Counted from the first letter of the stretch, positions 16,755 to 27,473 are shown. The stretch: DNA of 64,000 bases from an uncultured Chlorobiaceae bacterium (GCA_903928225.1 CAIYPU010000079.1:41479-105478), one strand, 5' to 3'. A program made the numbers and translations. The notes: generated by a model not told the origin, from the letters alone.

Positions 16755-16979
16755 TTATTTTGCAGGTGCTGCAGGTGCCGGAGCTTCTGCTGCAGGTGCT
16801 GCAGGTGCCGGAGCTTCTGCTGCAGGTGCTGCAGGTGCTTCTGCTGCAGGTGCTGCAGGTGCCGGAGCTTCTGCTGCAGGTGCTGCAGGTGCTTCAGGTG
16901 CAGGTGCTTCGGTTTTCTTAGCGCAGCCTACGAAAGAAACTGAGCTCAAGAGGAACAGGAAAACGAAAAGTTTTTTCAT
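16755..16979 (-). CDS. Small Ala/Pro/Glu-rich lipoprotein
   Basis: 74 residues from the ATG at 16979 (MKKLFVFLFLLSSVSFVGC). The signal peptide ends in a lipobox-like SFVGC, so Cys19 should be lipidated. The mature part is almost entirely AEAP and APAAP repeats without a folded domain, giving an extended, acidic spacer-like chain that probably protrudes from the outer or inner membrane. The DNA behind it is a run of 30-bp and 24-bp tandem units, prone to length change. A strong terminator follows. Function is unknown; the chain could act as a periplasmic spacer or envelope tether. Confidence 0.75.
   Translation of the reverse strand: MKKLFVFLFLLSSVSFVGCAKKTEAPAPEAPAAPAAEAPAPAAPAAEAPAAPAAEAPAPAAPAAEAPAPAAPAK
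16761..16900. repeat. Tandem 30/24-bp repeats inside the lipoprotein gene
   Basis: Units beginning TGCAGGTGCTGCAGGTGC recur at 16761, 16791, 16821, 16845 and 16875. Three are 30 bp, one is 24 bp (lacking CGGAGC) and the last is diverged. All indels are multiples of three, so the reading frame survives copy changes. Confidence 0.85.
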
Positions 16980-17133
16980 TGCTCGATTGATGTTTTGTTG
17001 TTTGATAATTGACAGCTTCATCAGCTCTCGAATATTATAAAAAAACAGCGAGTTTTCAAAAACCCAACTGTATGAAATGAATATGCAAAATATTTCCGTA
17101 CCTCGCCAATAACTCGGTGTAAAAAATATTTTT

Positions 17134-19704
17134 TTAATCCATCAGCAGCTCCAGCTCGGGCTTCTTGAGCTCATTGAAGTTCAGGTACTGGTAAACCTTC
17201 TCCTCTTTTCCGGCAACCAGGAGCTTCGAAACGATCTCCATGTACTCGTCCCTGTTGGGCAGGTGCCCGAGCAGCGCACAGACCGCCGCGAGCTCCGCGG
17301 AACCGAGGTAGACAAGCGTATCGTTGCCCATGCGGTTGTCGAAGTTGCGCGTACTGGTCGAAAAGACGACCGATTTGTCGGCCACCCTTGCCTGGTTGCC
17401 CATGCAGAGCGAACAGCCGGGGCTTTCGATACGGGCTCCCGCAGCACCGAAGACCGAGAAGTAACCTTCTTCCATCAGCCTTCTCGAATCCATCTTTGTC
17501 GGCGGCACGATCCACAGCTTGGCCGAAGCGACACCCTTGTCCCTCAGTATCTCGCCGAGAGCGCGGAAATGGCCGATATTGGTCATGCAGCTGCCGACGA
17601 ACACCTCGTTGATGACTTTCGGACGTTTGGAGTCGTGCAGCACTTCGCTGAGCATCATGACATCGTCAGGATCGTTCGGGCATGCAAGGATCGGTTCGGT
17701 GATCGTGTTCATATCGATCTCGATGACCGCCGCATATTCCGCATCGGCATCAGGTTCGAGAAGCACCGGGTCGGCAAGCCACTCCTTCATCTTTCCGATA
17801 CGCCTTCTGATGGTGTCGGGATCGCCGTACCCTTCCTCGACGAGCTGTTCGAGCAGCACAATGTTGGATTTGAGGTATTCGATCACCGGCTCCCTGTTCA
17901 GGCGTACCGTACAGGCCGCAGCGCTCCGTTCCGCCGAAGCGTCGCTGAGCTCGTATGCCTGCTCGACCTTGATATCGGGAAGCCCCTCGATTTCGAGGAT
18001 CCTTCCGGCAAAAACGTTTTTCTTTCCCTTTTTCTCGACCGTCAGGAGGCCCTGCTTCATGGCGACGTAAGGGATGGCGTTGACCAGGTCGCGAAGCGTG
18101 ATGCCTTTCTGGAGCTTGCCGGTGAAGCGAACCAGCACCGATTCAGGGACGTTCAGCGGCATTGTGCCGGTAACGCCGGCAAATGCCACGAGGCCCGAAC
18201 CACCGGGGAACGAGATGCCGATCGGGAAGCGGGTATGGGAATCGCCGCCGGTGCCGAGCGTATCGGGAAGCACCATGCGGTTCAGCCAGGTATGGATGAC
18301 GCCGTCGCCCGGCCTGAGCGATACGCCACCCCTGCTCATGAGGAAGTACGGCAGGCTGCGATGGAGCTTGATGTCGGACGGTTTCGGATAGGCCGAGGTA
18401 TGGCAGAAGCTCTGCATGAAGAGGTCGGCGCTGAACGAGACCGCCGCGAGTTCCTTGATCTCGTCGCGGGTCATGGCGCCAGTGGTGTCCTGGGAGCCGA
18501 CCGTCAGGGTTGCCGGCTCGACATACATGCCCGGCCTTACGCCCGGCAGTCCGCAAGCCTTGCCGATGATTTTCTGGGCGAGCGTGTAACCCTTGCCGGT
18601 ATCGGCAGGCTGGTCGGGACGCTGGAAAATTGCATCCTCTCCGAGACCCAGGGCGATTCTCGCTTTTTTGGTGAGGTTCCTTCCGATGATGAGCGGAATG
18701 CGGCCTCCGGCCCTCACTTCGTCAGAAAGGGTATTCGGGGTCATGCTGAAGCGCGAAATAACTTCGCCGTCCTTTTCGATTTTGCCCTCGTAAGGGTAGA
18801 GGTCGATGACGTCGCCCATTTCCATCGAGGTAACGTCGGCCTGGATGGGCAATGCGCCCGAATCCTCTGCGGTATTGAAAAATATGGGAGCCACGATGCC
18901 GCCGATGACAACACCGCCGGTCCGCTTGTTCGGCACGGCTGGAATATCGTTGCCGAGGTGCCACTGAATGGAGTTGATGCCCGATTTCCTGCTCGATCCG
19001 GTGCCGACGACGTCGCCGACATAGGCAAGCGGATGCCCTTTTTCCTTCAGCTTCGCAATGGTGCCGATCGGATCGTTCATTTTCGCGCCAAGCATGCAGC
19101 GGGCATGGAGCGGGATATCGCTGCGGGTGAACGCTTCACTTGCCGGAGAAAGGTCGTCGGTATTGGTTTCACCGGAAACCTTGAATACCGTCAGGCTCAT
19201 TTTTTCCGGAAGCGCCGGCCTGGTCAGGAACCATTCGGCATCCGCCCAGGATTTCAGCACGTCTGCGGCAAAGCGGTTGGTTTTCCCGAGTTCGACGACC
19301 GCGTCGAACATATCATAGACAAGCAGGGTCTTCTTCAGCATTGCTGCTGCTTCTGCCGCAACCGCTTCGCTCTTGTGCCCCAGGGCATCGACAAGGGGCT
19401 TGACGTTGTAACCGCCGAGCATGGTTCCGAGAATCCTCACCGCTTCGACCGCATCTATGGCGCTGCATGAGATGTCGCCCTGGACAATGCCGTCGAGGAA
19501 CGCGGCCTTTTCGAACGCGGCGTCATCGACACCTGGGCTGACATGCTCGCGGAACAGTTCGAGCAGGTATTCTTTTTCCTCGACAGGCTCCTGCCGGAGC
19601 AGCCCGTTAAGCTCGCGGGCCTGTTCGGCGCTGAGCGGCAGGGGCGGAATGCCAAGCTTCGCCCGTTCTTCGGTATGAGCGCGATATTGCTCTAAAAGAC
19701 TCAT
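17134..19704 (-). CDS. acnB: Aconitate hydratase B
   Basis: 856-residue [4Fe-4S] enzyme interconverting citrate and isocitrate. In green sulfur bacteria it serves the reductive TCA cycle that fixes CO2. I took the ATG at 19704 ([20 protein letters not shown]), which has GGGAGAT 9 nt upstream; the open frame extends 19 codons further. The order of domains is that of AcnB: N-terminal HEAT-like helices, then the swivel domain, then the catalytic core. The cluster-binding cysteines are in [11 protein letters not shown] and [11 protein letters not shown] near the C-terminus, and [12 protein letters not shown] is also present. Length and motifs are normal. It is monocistronic. Confidence 0.97.
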   Translation of the reverse strand: MSLLEQYRAHTEERAKLGIPPLPLSAEQARELNGLLRQEPVEEKEYLLELFREHVSPGVDDAAFEKAAFLDGIVQGDISCSAIDAVEAVRILGTMLGGYNVKPLVDALGHKSEAVAAEAAAMLKKTLLVYDMFDAVVELGKTNRFAADVLKSWADAEWFLTRPALPEKMSLTVFKVSGETNTDDLSPASEAFTRSDIPLHARCMLGAKMNDPIGTIAKLKEKGHPLAYVGDVVGTGSSRKSGINSIQWHLGNDIPAVPNKRTGGVVIGGIVAPIFFNTAEDSGALPIQADVTSMEMGDVIDLYPYEGKIEKDGEVISRFSMTPNTLSDEVRAGGRIPLIIGRNLTKKARIALGLGEDAIFQRPDQPADTGKGYTLAQKIIGKACGLPGVRPGMYVEPATLTVGSQDTTGAMTRDEIKELAAVSFSADLFMQSFCHTSAYPKPSDIKLHRSLPYFLMSRGGVSLRPGDGVIHTWLNRMVLPDTLGTGGDSHTRFPIGISFPGGSGLVAFAGVTGTMPLNVPESVLVRFTGKLQKGITLRDLVNAIPYVAMKQGLLTVEKKGKKNVFAGRILEIEGLPDIKVEQAYELSDASAERSAAACTVRLNREPVIEYLKSNIVLLEQLVEEGYGDPDTIRRRIGKMKEWLADPVLLEPDADAEYAAVIEIDMNTITEPILACPNDPDDVMMLSEVLHDSKRPKVINEVFVGSCMTNIGHFRALGEILRDKGVASAKLWIVPPTKMDSRRLMEEGYFSVFGAAGARIESPGCSLCMGNQARVADKSVVFSTSTRNFDNRMGNDTLVYLGSAELAAVCALLGHLPNRDEYMEIVSKLLVAGKEEKVYQYLNFNELKKPELELLMD

Positions 19705-20011
19705 AAAACAAATCTCCCGGAATTGTATATGGTTTATGTTTGAGATGAAATTAAAGGCCAAAACTGAAAAGCGGCAGGGAAGAAACGCCGCAAGGCGAAA
19801 ACAGGAACATTTAAAATATCATGCCGGTTTTTTAAAACCAAAACCTCACCCGCCGGAAGCCGACCCTGCTTCCGAAATAATTTAACCAGCCACAGGTTTG
19901 CACATATTCTTTTCATGCAGGAGTGTCATATAACATTCCGCCCCTGAAAAAAGCGACGGACCGCGACCTGTGTTCAGTCGCCTTTCCGGCGGCAGGGATA
20001 AAGAAGAGGGC
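19705..20011. other. Intergenic region between acnB and queA
   Basis: About 300 bp containing the acnB upstream region (the acnB ribosome binding site at its left edge) and the 3' flank of queA. No other gene or structure recognised. Confidence 0.4.
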
Positions 20012-21037
20012 TCAGATAATGAGCATGCTGTCCCCGTAGCTCAGGAAGCGGTAATCCCTGCTAAGGGCGGCTTTGTATGCGTTCCGGAGGTTTTCGGGCC
20101 CGGCAAACGCCGCGGCCAGCAGCAGCACGGTCGAACGGGGAGCGTGAAAATTGGTGAGCAGGGTATCGACAATCCTGAAGTTGTAGCCGGGATAGATGAA
20201 AATATCGGCCTCCCCCGTCACCGCCTCGTTCCGGCAGCCGTCGAGAAGTTGCGCGCCCGCATGTTCGAGTGCCCTGGTCACCGTCGTACCGACAGCGACG
20301 ATCCTGCCGCCCGAAGCTTTCACTTCCCGTATTTTCCGAATCGTTTCGGCAGGGATGCTGTAGAATTCGCGGTGCATGACATGCCGGCTCAGATCGTCTA
20401 CCCGGACCGGCAGGAAGGTGCCAAGGCCGACGTGCAGGACGAGGCCTGCCGTCCCGACACCCTTTTGGGAAAGCCCTGCGAGCAGCTCCGGCGTCAGGTT
20501 CAGCGACGCGGTCGGAGCGGCGACAGAACCGGGCAGCTCCGCAAAAACCGTCTGGTAGCGTTCGATGTCGAGCTTTTCCGCATCGCGTTTCAGGTAGGGC
20601 GGTATCGGCATCTGTGCGTTGGCTTCGAAAAATTCCCTGACGCAGCCTCCGTCCGAAAGGGTTATGCGCGCGATCCCCTCGCCCGCTATTTCAGAGACCA
20701 GGAGCTCCTTCTCATGCGAGAGCAGCGTATCGCCTTTTTTCAGTTTCCCCCGGTAGAGCACCAGGTCCTGTTCGTCCCGGTGTTTTTCGAGGAGCATCAG
20801 TTCGATTTTCGCTCCGGTGGCTTTTCTGGCGAACAGCCTCGCGCGCACGACCTTCGTCTTGTTCAGGACGAGCAGGTCACCCTGGCGGAGGTGGTGGGCG
20901 AGGTTGGAGTAGCGGTCATGGTCGATTTCGCCCGTCTGCCTCTGCAGCACCAGCATGCGGCTCGAGCCCCGTTCGGCAGGCGGGTAGATTGCTATGCGGT
21001 CTTCTGGCAGTTCGTAATCGAAATCGCAAACATTCAT
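20012..21037 (-). CDS. queA: S-adenosylmethionine:tRNA ribosyltransferase-isomerase
   Basis: 341-residue enzyme that transfers and isomerises the ribosyl group of SAM onto preQ1-modified tRNA, giving epoxyqueuosine. Family features include the N-terminal [27 protein letters not shown], the [12 protein letters not shown] stretch, [11 protein letters not shown] and the C-terminal [18 protein letters not shown]. The start ATG overlaps the hisD stop (ATGA), so translation is coupled to hisD although the pathways differ. Length is typical. Confidence 0.96.
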   Translation of the reverse strand: MNVCDFDYELPEDRIAIYPPAERGSSRMLVLQRQTGEIDHDRYSNLAHHLRQGDLLVLNKTKVVRARLFARKATGAKIELMLLEKHRDEQDLVLYRGKLKKGDTLLSHEKELLVSEIAGEGIARITLSDGGCVREFFEANAQMPIPPYLKRDAEKLDIERYQTVFAELPGSVAAPTASLNLTPELLAGLSQKGVGTAGLVLHVGLGTFLPVRVDDLSRHVMHREFYSIPAETIRKIREVKASGGRIVAVGTTVTRALEHAGAQLLDGCRNEAVTGEADIFIYPGYNFRIVDTLLTNFHAPRSTVLLLAAAFAGPENLRNAYKAALSRDYRFLSYGDSMLII

Positions 21038-22320
21038 AAGGTCTTCAGTCTCGACCGGACCGCTTCCGCGTGTGCCTGAAGCCCTTCACGGTCAGCGAAC
21101 GATGCGATGTTTTCTCCACAGCACTTCAGTTCCTGCTTCGAATAGGAAATGATCGACGTATGCTTGACAAAATCGCGCACCGAAAGCGGTGAAAAAAATC
21201 GGGCGGTACCGTTTGTCGGCAGGGTATGGTTCGGGCCTGCGAAGTAATCGCCGACGGATTCGCAGGAGTAACCGCCCATGAATATCGCACCGGCATGGTG
21301 AAGCAGCGGCAGGATCTCCCAGGGATGTTCGACATGCAGCTCGAGATGCTCTGGCGCTATGGTATCGGAAACCTCGCAGGCCTCCTCGAGGGAATTGACA
21401 AGAACAATCGCACCATTGCTGCCGAGCGAAGAGGAGATGATCTCCCTGCGGTCCATCGCAGGAAGGCGTTCTTCGATGCATTTCAGAACGGCGGCAGCCA
21501 GTGCATCTGAGGTCGTTATCAGCACTGCCGAGGCGTCGGGATCATGCTCCGCCTGGGCGAAAAGGTCGTAGACGATAAATTCCGGATTGGCGGATTCGTC
21601 AGCAATGACGGCCACCTCGGAAGGCCCTGCGATGCTGTCGATGGCAACGTGGCCGAAGACCTGTTTCTTCGCCAGGGCGACATATTTGTTCCCCGGACCG
21701 GTGATGATATCTACTTTCGGGATGGTCCGGGTGCCGTAGGCGAACGCGGCAATCGCCTGGGCGCCGCCGAGCTTGTAAACCGAAGTGATGCCGGCCACGG
21801 CAGCGGCGGCAAGGATATCGGCGTTGACGATTCCCGATGGGTCGCACGGGCTGGTAAGGTAAATCTCCTTCACGCCGGCGACCTTGGCTGGCGCCGCATT
21901 CATCAGCACCGACGAGGGGTAGGAAGCCTTCCCACCTGGAACGTAGAGCAGCGCCCTCTCCATGGGCGTCACGCGCTGGCCGAGGATGACCCCGCCCTTC
22001 GCTTCATAGAAAAAACTTTTCTCCGCCTCATGCTCATGGAAGCGCATGATATTCGCAAATGCTTCCTCAAGCACCCGGATAAACCCCCGGTCAGCCCGCT
22101 CCCAGGCCTCCTTTATGGTTTCCGCCGGGACCTTCATGTCGTCCAGTCGAACACCCTGGAACTGTTCGGTGAAATCCAGCACGGCGCTGTCCCCATCGGT
22201 ACGAACTCCGTCGAGTATCCGGTCTACTGCGGACTGGACCCCCGGTTCATAGACGACGCTTCTGGCAAGACGTTTTTTCAGCGCCTCGCGTTCATCGGCG
22301 AAACGGTAAACTTGCAACAC
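21034..22320 (-). CDS. hisD: Histidinol dehydrogenase
   Basis: NAD-dependent, zinc-containing enzyme of the last two steps of histidine synthesis (histidinol to histidine). Recognisable are [22 protein letters not shown] sequence, [41 protein letters not shown] and [15 protein letters not shown]. The frame is open to 22419, but the usual HisD N-terminus begins about at the GTG at 22320 (read as [10 protein letters not shown]), giving 428 residues, the normal family length. An ATG at 22389 with a purine-rich stretch upstream is the alternative. It is the first gene of a two-gene unit with queA and is divergent from mreB. Confidence 0.94.
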   Translation of the reverse strand: MLQVYRFADEREALKKRLARSVVYEPGVQSAVDRILDGVRTDGDSAVLDFTEQFQGVRLDDMKVPAETIKEAWERADRGFIRVLEEAFANIMRFHEHEAEKSFFYEAKGGVILGQRVTPMERALLYVPGGKASYPSSVLMNAAPAKVAGVKEIYLTSPCDPSGIVNADILAAAAVAGITSVYKLGGAQAIAAFAYGTRTIPKVDIITGPGNKYVALAKKQVFGHVAIDSIAGPSEVAVIADESANPEFIVYDLFAQAEHDPDASAVLITTSDALAAAVLKCIEERLPAMDRREIISSSLGSNGAIVLVNSLEEACEVSDTIAPEHLELHVEHPWEILPLLHHAGAIFMGGYSCESVGDYFAGPNHTLPTNGTARFFSPLSVRDFVKHTSIISYSKQELKCCGENIASFADREGLQAHAEAVRSRLKTL

Positions 22321-22585
22321 GTTTTTTGAGTTTTGGTTACCCTCGAAAGAGGAATTTTGTTCCGCAATAATGTACTCATTCGCTATCATTAACGAAACTC
22401 GTCCCCCGGATCCCCTCATGAAAACTTTTTATGAAAAATCCGCAGGGAATTTACTCTTTTCACGGGTAACGATTTGTAATAATACTTCGATTAGCTACTT
22501 TTACAGTTCAGTTGAACCCTTGGAATATAGCCGGTACGCGCTCCTTTCCAAGACACTATGACATCACACCAAGAATCGTGACAAC

Positions 22586-23614
22586 ATGAGCTTTTTTGCA
22601 AACCTGTTCAGGGATATAGCCATCGATCTCGGAACAGCCAACACACTGATCTCCATTCGTGACAAAGGCGTCGTACTGAATGAACCGTCGATCGTAGCAC
22701 GTGAAAGAAACACCGGCAAAGTTGTGGCAATCGGTCACGAAGCCCTTCTCATGCACGAAAAGACCCATCCTGGAATTACCACGATCAGACCGCTCGCCAA
22801 TGGCGTCATCGCGGACTACGAAGCAACCGAGGAACTGATCAAGGGTCTGATCAATAAAACGAAAACCCAGTTTTCATTCGGAATCCGCCGCATGGTCATC
22901 GGCATACCTTCAGGCATCACCGAGGTCGAAAAAAGGGCCGTCCGCGACTCTGCCGAACATGTCGGTGCAAAGGAGGTCTACCTGGTGACCGAACCGATGG
23001 CTGCCGCTATCGGCATCGGGCTCGATGTCAAGGAGCCGATGGGCAACATGATCGTGGACATCGGGGGCGGCACGACTGAAATCGCCGTCATCTCGCTCGG
23101 CGGCATCGCATCGGGCGAATCGCTCCGCGTAGCAGGCACCGACATCACCAACGCCATCGTGCGCCATTTCCGCAAAGCCTACAACCTTGCAATCGGCGAA
23201 CGCACGGCTGAAGACGTCAAAATCAAGATCGCAAGCGCATACAAGCTCGAAAAAGAGATGACCATGATGGTCAGGGGCAGGAACCTCGTCACCGCGCTGC
23301 CTGAAGAGCGTGAGGTGAATTCGGCGACCATACGCGAGGCCATCGCCACCCCGATCAGCCAGATCATCACGTCGATCAAGAAAAGCCTCGAGGTGACCAA
23401 ACCGGAGCTTTCAGCCGACATTCTCGACAGGGGACTTTTCCTTGCCGGCGGCGGCGCGCTCATCAAGGGGCTCGACAGGAAGATCAACGAGGAAACCAAG
23501 CTGGCGGTCCACATCAGCGAAGACCCCCTCACTGCCGTGGCAAGGGGTACCGCCGAAGTGCTCGAAAACCTCGAAAAGTACCGGACCGTCCTGCTCTCCA
23601 CCAAGCGCTACTGA
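22586..23614 (+). CDS. mreB: Rod shape-determining protein MreB
   Basis: 342-residue bacterial actin that organises lateral cell-wall synthesis under the inner membrane. Actin-fold nucleotide motifs are present: AIDLGTANTLI (phosphate 1), IVDIGGGTTEIAVISLGG (phosphate 2) and LFLAGGGALIKGLD (adenosine). The N-terminal MSFFANLFRD is the amphipathic membrane-binding segment. No mreC, mreD or rodA follows; bshA converges immediately downstream. It stands alone here with a promoter in the 265-bp gap shared with hisD. Confidence 0.97.
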   Translation: MSFFANLFRDIAIDLGTANTLISIRDKGVVLNEPSIVARERNTGKVVAIGHEALLMHEKTHPGITTIRPLANGVIADYEATEELIKGLINKTKTQFSFGIRRMVIGIPSGITEVEKRAVRDSAEHVGAKEVYLVTEPMAAAIGIGLDVKEPMGNMIVDIGGGTTEIAVISLGGIASGESLRVAGTDITNAIVRHFRKAYNLAIGERTAEDVKIKIASAYKLEKEMTMMVRGRNLVTALPEEREVNSATIREAIATPISQIITSIKKSLEVTKPELSADILDRGLFLAGGGALIKGLDRKINEETKLAVHISEDPLTAVARGTAEVLENLEKYRTVLLSTKRY

Positions 23615-23635
23615 GGTCCGGCACTCATCCTTTCT

Positions 23636-24772
23636 TCAGGCTTGCGCGAGCAGCCTGGAATAAAACGCTTCATACTGTTCGACAAGCAGGGCGGTTTCGT
23701 ACCGCTTTGCCTGCCGGACGCATGCTTCCGAAAACCCGCCCCATTGTTCACGGTCGGCAAGCAGCTCATACGCTCTTGCAGCCATGCCATCGACATCTCC
23801 CGGCTCGAGCAGGAACCCGTGCTCGCCTGAAACGATGAATTCCGGGAATCCTCCCGCCATGGTAGCGATAACGGGCACCCCGCAAGCCATCGCTTCCAGT
23901 GCCGCAAGGCCGAACGATTCGGCGTTGCTCGGCATCAGCATGAGGTCGGAAATCGACAGGAGCGGCACGATGTCGTCGAGCTTGCCGAGGAAACGGACCT
24001 TTTCCGATATGCCGAGCGTCCTCGAAAGCGTTTCAGCTTCGCTCCGCTCGGGCCCGTCGCCGACCAGCAGGAGCGAGGCATCGATCTTCCGGCTCACTTC
24101 GTAAAAGACCCGGACGACATCGCCGATGCACTTGACCGGCCTGAAATTCGAAATATGGATCAGTATCTTCCCGCTTCCGAGACCGAGCTGCTCGCGGATA
24201 TCGGGTGCAGGCAACCGCCGGAAAAACGAGGTATCGACAAAGTTCGGTATGACCGCGACATCCCTTAACGGATTGAACATCCTTATGGTCTCTTCCCTGA
24301 GGTATTCGGACACGGAGGTCACTCCGTCGGACTTGTTGATGGCAAGGCGGACGACATCAGCCATTCCCCTGTCCGCACCGACCACGGTTATATCGGTTCC
24401 GTGAAGCGTGGTGACCAGCCTGAAGCATTTCGTTCCGGCACATTTGTCCTCGAGCATCTGCCGGGCAAGCATCGCGCTCAATGCATGGGGTATGGCGTAA
24501 TGGGCATGCACGACGTCAAGTTTCTCGTAATGCGCCACCTCAGCCACCTTCGATGCGAGAGCGAGCGAATAGAGGGGACATTCGAAGAGCGGGTAGTGTA
24601 TGACCTCGACCTCGTGATAGTGGAGGTTGCGCGAATAGGTATTGAGGCGGAACGGTGCCGCCTGGCTGAAAAAATGAACGACATGGCCTTTCGCTGCCAG
24701 TGCCTTGCCCAGTTCGGCCGCAATCGCGCCGCTCCCGCCGTAGGTATGGTGGCACAGTATCCCGATTTTCAT
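23636..24772 (-). CDS. bshA: N-acetyl-alpha-D-glucosaminyl L-malate synthase BshA
   Basis: 378-residue GT4-family glycosyltransferase that joins UDP-GlcNAc and L-malate, the first step of bacillithiol synthesis. The N-terminus MKIGILCHHTYGGSGAIAAE is characteristic of BshA, with LHGTDITVVGAD and the C-terminal nucleotide-sugar site (PSNAESFGLAALEAMACGVP). Green sulfur bacteria are known to make an N-methylated bacillithiol. The partner genes bshB and bshC are not in this window. It converges with mreB and diverges from the SAM synthetase gene. Confidence 0.93.
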   Translation of the reverse strand: MKIGILCHHTYGGSGAIAAELGKALAAKGHVVHFFSQAAPFRLNTYSRNLHYHEVEVIHYPLFECPLYSLALASKVAEVAHYEKLDVVHAHYAIPHALSAMLARQMLEDKCAGTKCFRLVTTLHGTDITVVGADRGMADVVRLAINKSDGVTSVSEYLREETIRMFNPLRDVAVIPNFVDTSFFRRLPAPDIREQLGLGSGKILIHISNFRPVKCIGDVVRVFYEVSRKIDASLLLVGDGPERSEAETLSRTLGISEKVRFLGKLDDIVPLLSISDLMLMPSNAESFGLAALEAMACGVPVIATMAGGFPEFIVSGEHGFLLEPGDVDGMAARAYELLADREQWGGFSEACVRQAKRYETALLVEQYEAFYSRLLAQA

Positions 24773-25099
24773 AGAAACCCCTGTCTTTACTGCTTTTTCC
24801 GTCTATGCCATCAATTTATCGTAAATCCCGTGAAATGCAGAGGGCATTTTCCTCCTGAACATCCGGGAAGCGGACTCAGTTCCTTATATGAAAAGATTTT
24901 ACCGGACCATCCGGAACAGGAACGAATGGATGTGGGCCATCCATCATGGGGATTGACTGACAGAACGGCTTGGCCCGCCAATCGACAGGTCAACCGGATA
25001 TACCATTATTGGAATCCGGGATGCTCAGAGGGAAATCATCTATTGCAGGACCCCCGTCCGCCTGCGTACATTGCTCTCTATGCAAGAACAGGCAAACAG
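24773..25099. other. Divergent intergenic region between bshA and the SAM synthetase gene
   Basis: About 330 bp that must hold two outward promoters. The reading frame of the SAM synthetase stays open across it and over bshA, but this is an artefact of the antisense frame. I see no riboswitch-like or repeated structure. Confidence 0.4.
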
Positions 25100-26329
25100 A
25101 TGAAATCGACGGGTATGAACGCTCCAAGGAACATCACCGTAGAGGAAGCGGGAGCGGTCCCCGCAGCGCTGCAGCAGGTGGAGCTGATCGAACGCAAAGG
25201 CAAAGGCCATCCCGACACGATCTGCGACTCGGTCATGGAGGCGGTCTGCCTCAGCCTCTGCCGTGAATATCTCGAACGTGCCGGTCGCATCCTGCACCAC
25301 AACATCGACAAGGGCCTGCTGGTTGCAGGCAGGAGCCTCGTCCGGCCGGGCGGAGGCAAAATCCTGGAACCGATGAAAATCATTTTCGGGGACAGGGCAA
25401 GCGACCGATTCATGGGCATCCCGATCCCGGTCGGAGAGATCGCAGAAGCGGCAGCGAAAAAATGGCTGAAGGAAAACCTGCGCTTCGTCGAACCTGAACG
25501 CCACGTCCGGTTCCAGAACGAAATCAGGCCGGGTTCGGCCGAACTGACCGATATTTTCGCCCGCAAGGTGATGGGCGCGAACGACACGTCGGTCGGCACA
25601 GGGTACGCCCCCCTCAGCGAATCCGAATCGATCGTGCTCGATACCGAAAGGTTCCTGAACTCCCCCGAGTTCAAACAGGCATTTCCCGAAACCGGCGAGG
25701 ACGTAAAAATCATGGCTTTCAGGAACCGCGACGCCCTCACCCTCACCATCGCGATGGCTTTCGTGGACCGTTATATCTCCAGCCCGGCCGACTATTTCGA
25801 CCGCAAACAGCAGGTGCTCGAAGCTGTCCGCACATTTATCGGGGCCCGGAGCCACCCCTTCGGCAGCATCGATATCGCGCTCAACACGCTCGACGATCCG
25901 TCGAGGGGGGAAAACGGCATCTATCTGACGGTGCTCGGCACTTCGGCCGACGGCGCAGACGGAGGAGAGGTCGGCAGGGGCAACAGGGTGAACGGCCTCA
26001 TCACTTTCGGAAGGCCGACAAGCCTCGAGGCCGCTGCCGGGAAAAACCCCGTCAGCCATATCGGCAAGATCTACAACGTCCTTGCCCGGGAGACAGCTGC
26101 GCGCATCCATCGGGAGGTCCCGGGGATCGCGGAAGTTTCGGTCTTCTTCTGCAGCCAGATCGGCAAACCTCTCGACCGGCCGCTCACCGCCTCGGCCAAG
26201 GTAAGCACCATCGAGGGCTTACCGTTGCGTAAAATCTCGAACGACATCGCAGCAATCATCGACAGGGAACTTGCCGATATCGGCAATTTCACAGCCCGCC
26301 TCGCCGGGGGGGAGTTTTCAGTCTGTTAG
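25100..26329 (+). CDS. mat: S-adenosylmethionine synthetase, archaeal type
   Basis: 409 residues; makes SAM from methionine and ATP. The sequence is of the archaeal MAT family (COG1812), not bacterial MetK: VELIERKGKGHPDTICDSVME near the N-terminus (split as VELIERKGKGHPD and ICDSVME), GANDTSVGTGYAP in the middle, and DGADGGEVGRGNRVNGLI towards the C-terminus. I chose the ATG at 25100 (MKSTGMNAPRNITVE); an ATG at 25115 is also possible. The open frame runs further upstream over bshA but is not coding there. SAM from this enzyme would feed QueA, radical SAM enzymes and the CqsA-type synthase of this window. Confidence 0.93.
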   Translation: MKSTGMNAPRNITVEEAGAVPAALQQVELIERKGKGHPDTICDSVMEAVCLSLCREYLERAGRILHHNIDKGLLVAGRSLVRPGGGKILEPMKIIFGDRASDRFMGIPIPVGEIAEAAAKKWLKENLRFVEPERHVRFQNEIRPGSAELTDIFARKVMGANDTSVGTGYAPLSESESIVLDTERFLNSPEFKQAFPETGEDVKIMAFRNRDALTLTIAMAFVDRYISSPADYFDRKQQVLEAVRTFIGARSHPFGSIDIALNTLDDPSRGENGIYLTVLGTSADGADGGEVGRGNRVNGLITFGRPTSLEAAAGKNPVSHIGKIYNVLARETAARIHREVPGIAEVSVFFCSQIGKPLDRPLTASAKVSTIEGLPLRKISNDIAAIIDRELADIGNFTARLAGGEFSVC

Positions 26330-26398
26330 GATTGAAAAGCAACAAGTATGAAACCGGTTTCACAGGGCATAGCTGGCCGGTAAAACAACCCGATATCC

Positions 26399-26761
26399 CT
26401 ATGAACCCCTCTTCCCGACCGGGCTCGGAGCGAGAAGTCCGGCAAGAAACCCTACGACTGTCGTGACGATCGTCAGCATCGTATCGCTCCTGGTTGCATA
26501 GAGCACTTCCTTCTTGAGCTCTGCGGTCACACCGTTGCCGAGGACCCAGACGGAATAGACAAGCGTCATTGAAAATGCCAGCACGATGATGGCCCAGATG
26601 AAATTGGTCACCTTCCGGTCGGGCAGCGTAAGCTGCTGGTTGACTTCAGCTTCGACCTTCCTCAGTGTTCCTTCCGGGTCCTCCTTCAGTTTTTCAAGCG
26701 TATCCTGATTTGAAAGCACCTGGTTGACCAGTGCGGTTGACGACCTCATTTGTTCATTCAT
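26399..26761 (-). CDS. Hypothetical membrane protein with two TM helices
   Basis: 120 residues from the ATG at 26761, chosen because GAGGGG lies about 8 nt upstream. The N-terminal half is soluble and helical (NQVLSNQDTLEKLKEDPEGT), followed by two hydrophobic segments (FIWAIIVLAFSMTLVYSVWV at about 67-86, and MLTIVTTVVGFLAGLLA near the end). No family recognised. The gene is downstream of and opposed to the SAM synthetase gene. Confidence 0.7.
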   Translation of the reverse strand: MNEQMRSSTALVNQVLSNQDTLEKLKEDPEGTLRKVEAEVNQQLTLPDRKVTNFIWAIIVLAFSMTLVYSVWVLGNGVTAELKKEVLYATRSDTMLTIVTTVVGFLAGLLAPSPVGKRGS

Positions 26762-27209
26762 GCTGTTTCCCCTCTGAACGGTTTGATAGCGCATTGATGC
26801 TGAATACCTGAACTGCGAAGACAGCAAGAAACAGGCTTCCTTTCGGGAATTGATCCGGCTGATGAAAGATATGCGAAAGTCCATGCAACATGTCGATGGT
26901 TAAACACGGCTCATTTCCGGACGATTTCTTCAGCTCCCCTCTGCCGGGTCAATCGATCATGGCAACCTCACGACATAAAGCGAAAATAATGTTATTTATA
27001 AAGTAATTAAAACTTATTTTCAGTATTCCAATCGCGGGTTCATACATCAGCAGAAGCGCTTTTTTCTGTAAGGAAGTACCGTCTGAACCCGATGGCCGGG
27101 GCAACCGGTAAAAATCCGTCCGATCCGGCATTACTCTTTTCAGGGGAATTTGTTACCTTTGCACCCATAAATGCCGGAAACTTGGAAAATAAACCACAGG
27201 AGGTGTGCA
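26762..27209. other. Intergenic region
   Basis: About 450 bp between two divergent small genes. A short AT-rich patch lies near 26980-27030. The right end carries the AGGAGG ribosome binding site of the next gene. No other feature recognised. Confidence 0.4.
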
Positions 27210-27425
27210 GTGAGCACTGTAGAGCATTTAAAATCCGAATTGCTTTCTATCTGGATGAAAAGGATCGAAAGCATCGAAAGCGGCGAAGGTGAACAGTCTT
27301 ATGAGAGGATCGCCGACAATCTCATCAGAGGAATAATCCAGGAAGAACCTGAATTCAGCTGCTATGATTTCTACAAGGACAATTTCGAAGAGCACAACCC
27401 TTACGTTGAAAACATCGGTCATTGA
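27210..27425 (+). CDS. Small acidic hypothetical protein (GTG start)
   Basis: 71 residues. A perfect AGGAGG (27199-27204) lies 6 nt upstream of GTG at 27210, which fixes the start (MSTVEHLKSELLSIWMKRIE) even though an ATG occurs 13 codons earlier in frame. The protein is acidic and mostly helical, with FSCYDFYKDNFEEHNPYVE near the C-terminus. No family recognised. It has its own strong terminator at 27474-27507, so it is a short, probably well-expressed monocistronic gene. Confidence 0.75.
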   Translation: MSTVEHLKSELLSIWMKRIESIESGEGEQSYERIADNLIRGIIQEEPEFSCYDFYKDNFEEHNPYVENIGH

Positions 27426-27473
27426 AGCTGCAGGACAGTAGGCGCTAACCACTGTAAACGCACGTTCAGCATT

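Noticed and set aside
16761..16900. CRISPR-like or regulatory tandem repeat
   Set aside because: The repeats are in-frame coding units of a lipoprotein, without spacers.
17263..19470. 735-codon open frame opposite acnB
   Set aside because: It lies wholly antisense to a clear aconitase B gene, has no recognisable domain and a composition (Arg, His and Asp rich) typical of a shadow frame in GC-rich DNA.
24401..25099. N-terminal extension of the SAM synthetase frame
   Set aside because: The first 233 codons lie over bshA antisense and its promoter region; archaeal-type SAM synthetases are about 400 residues, which fits the ATG at 25100.
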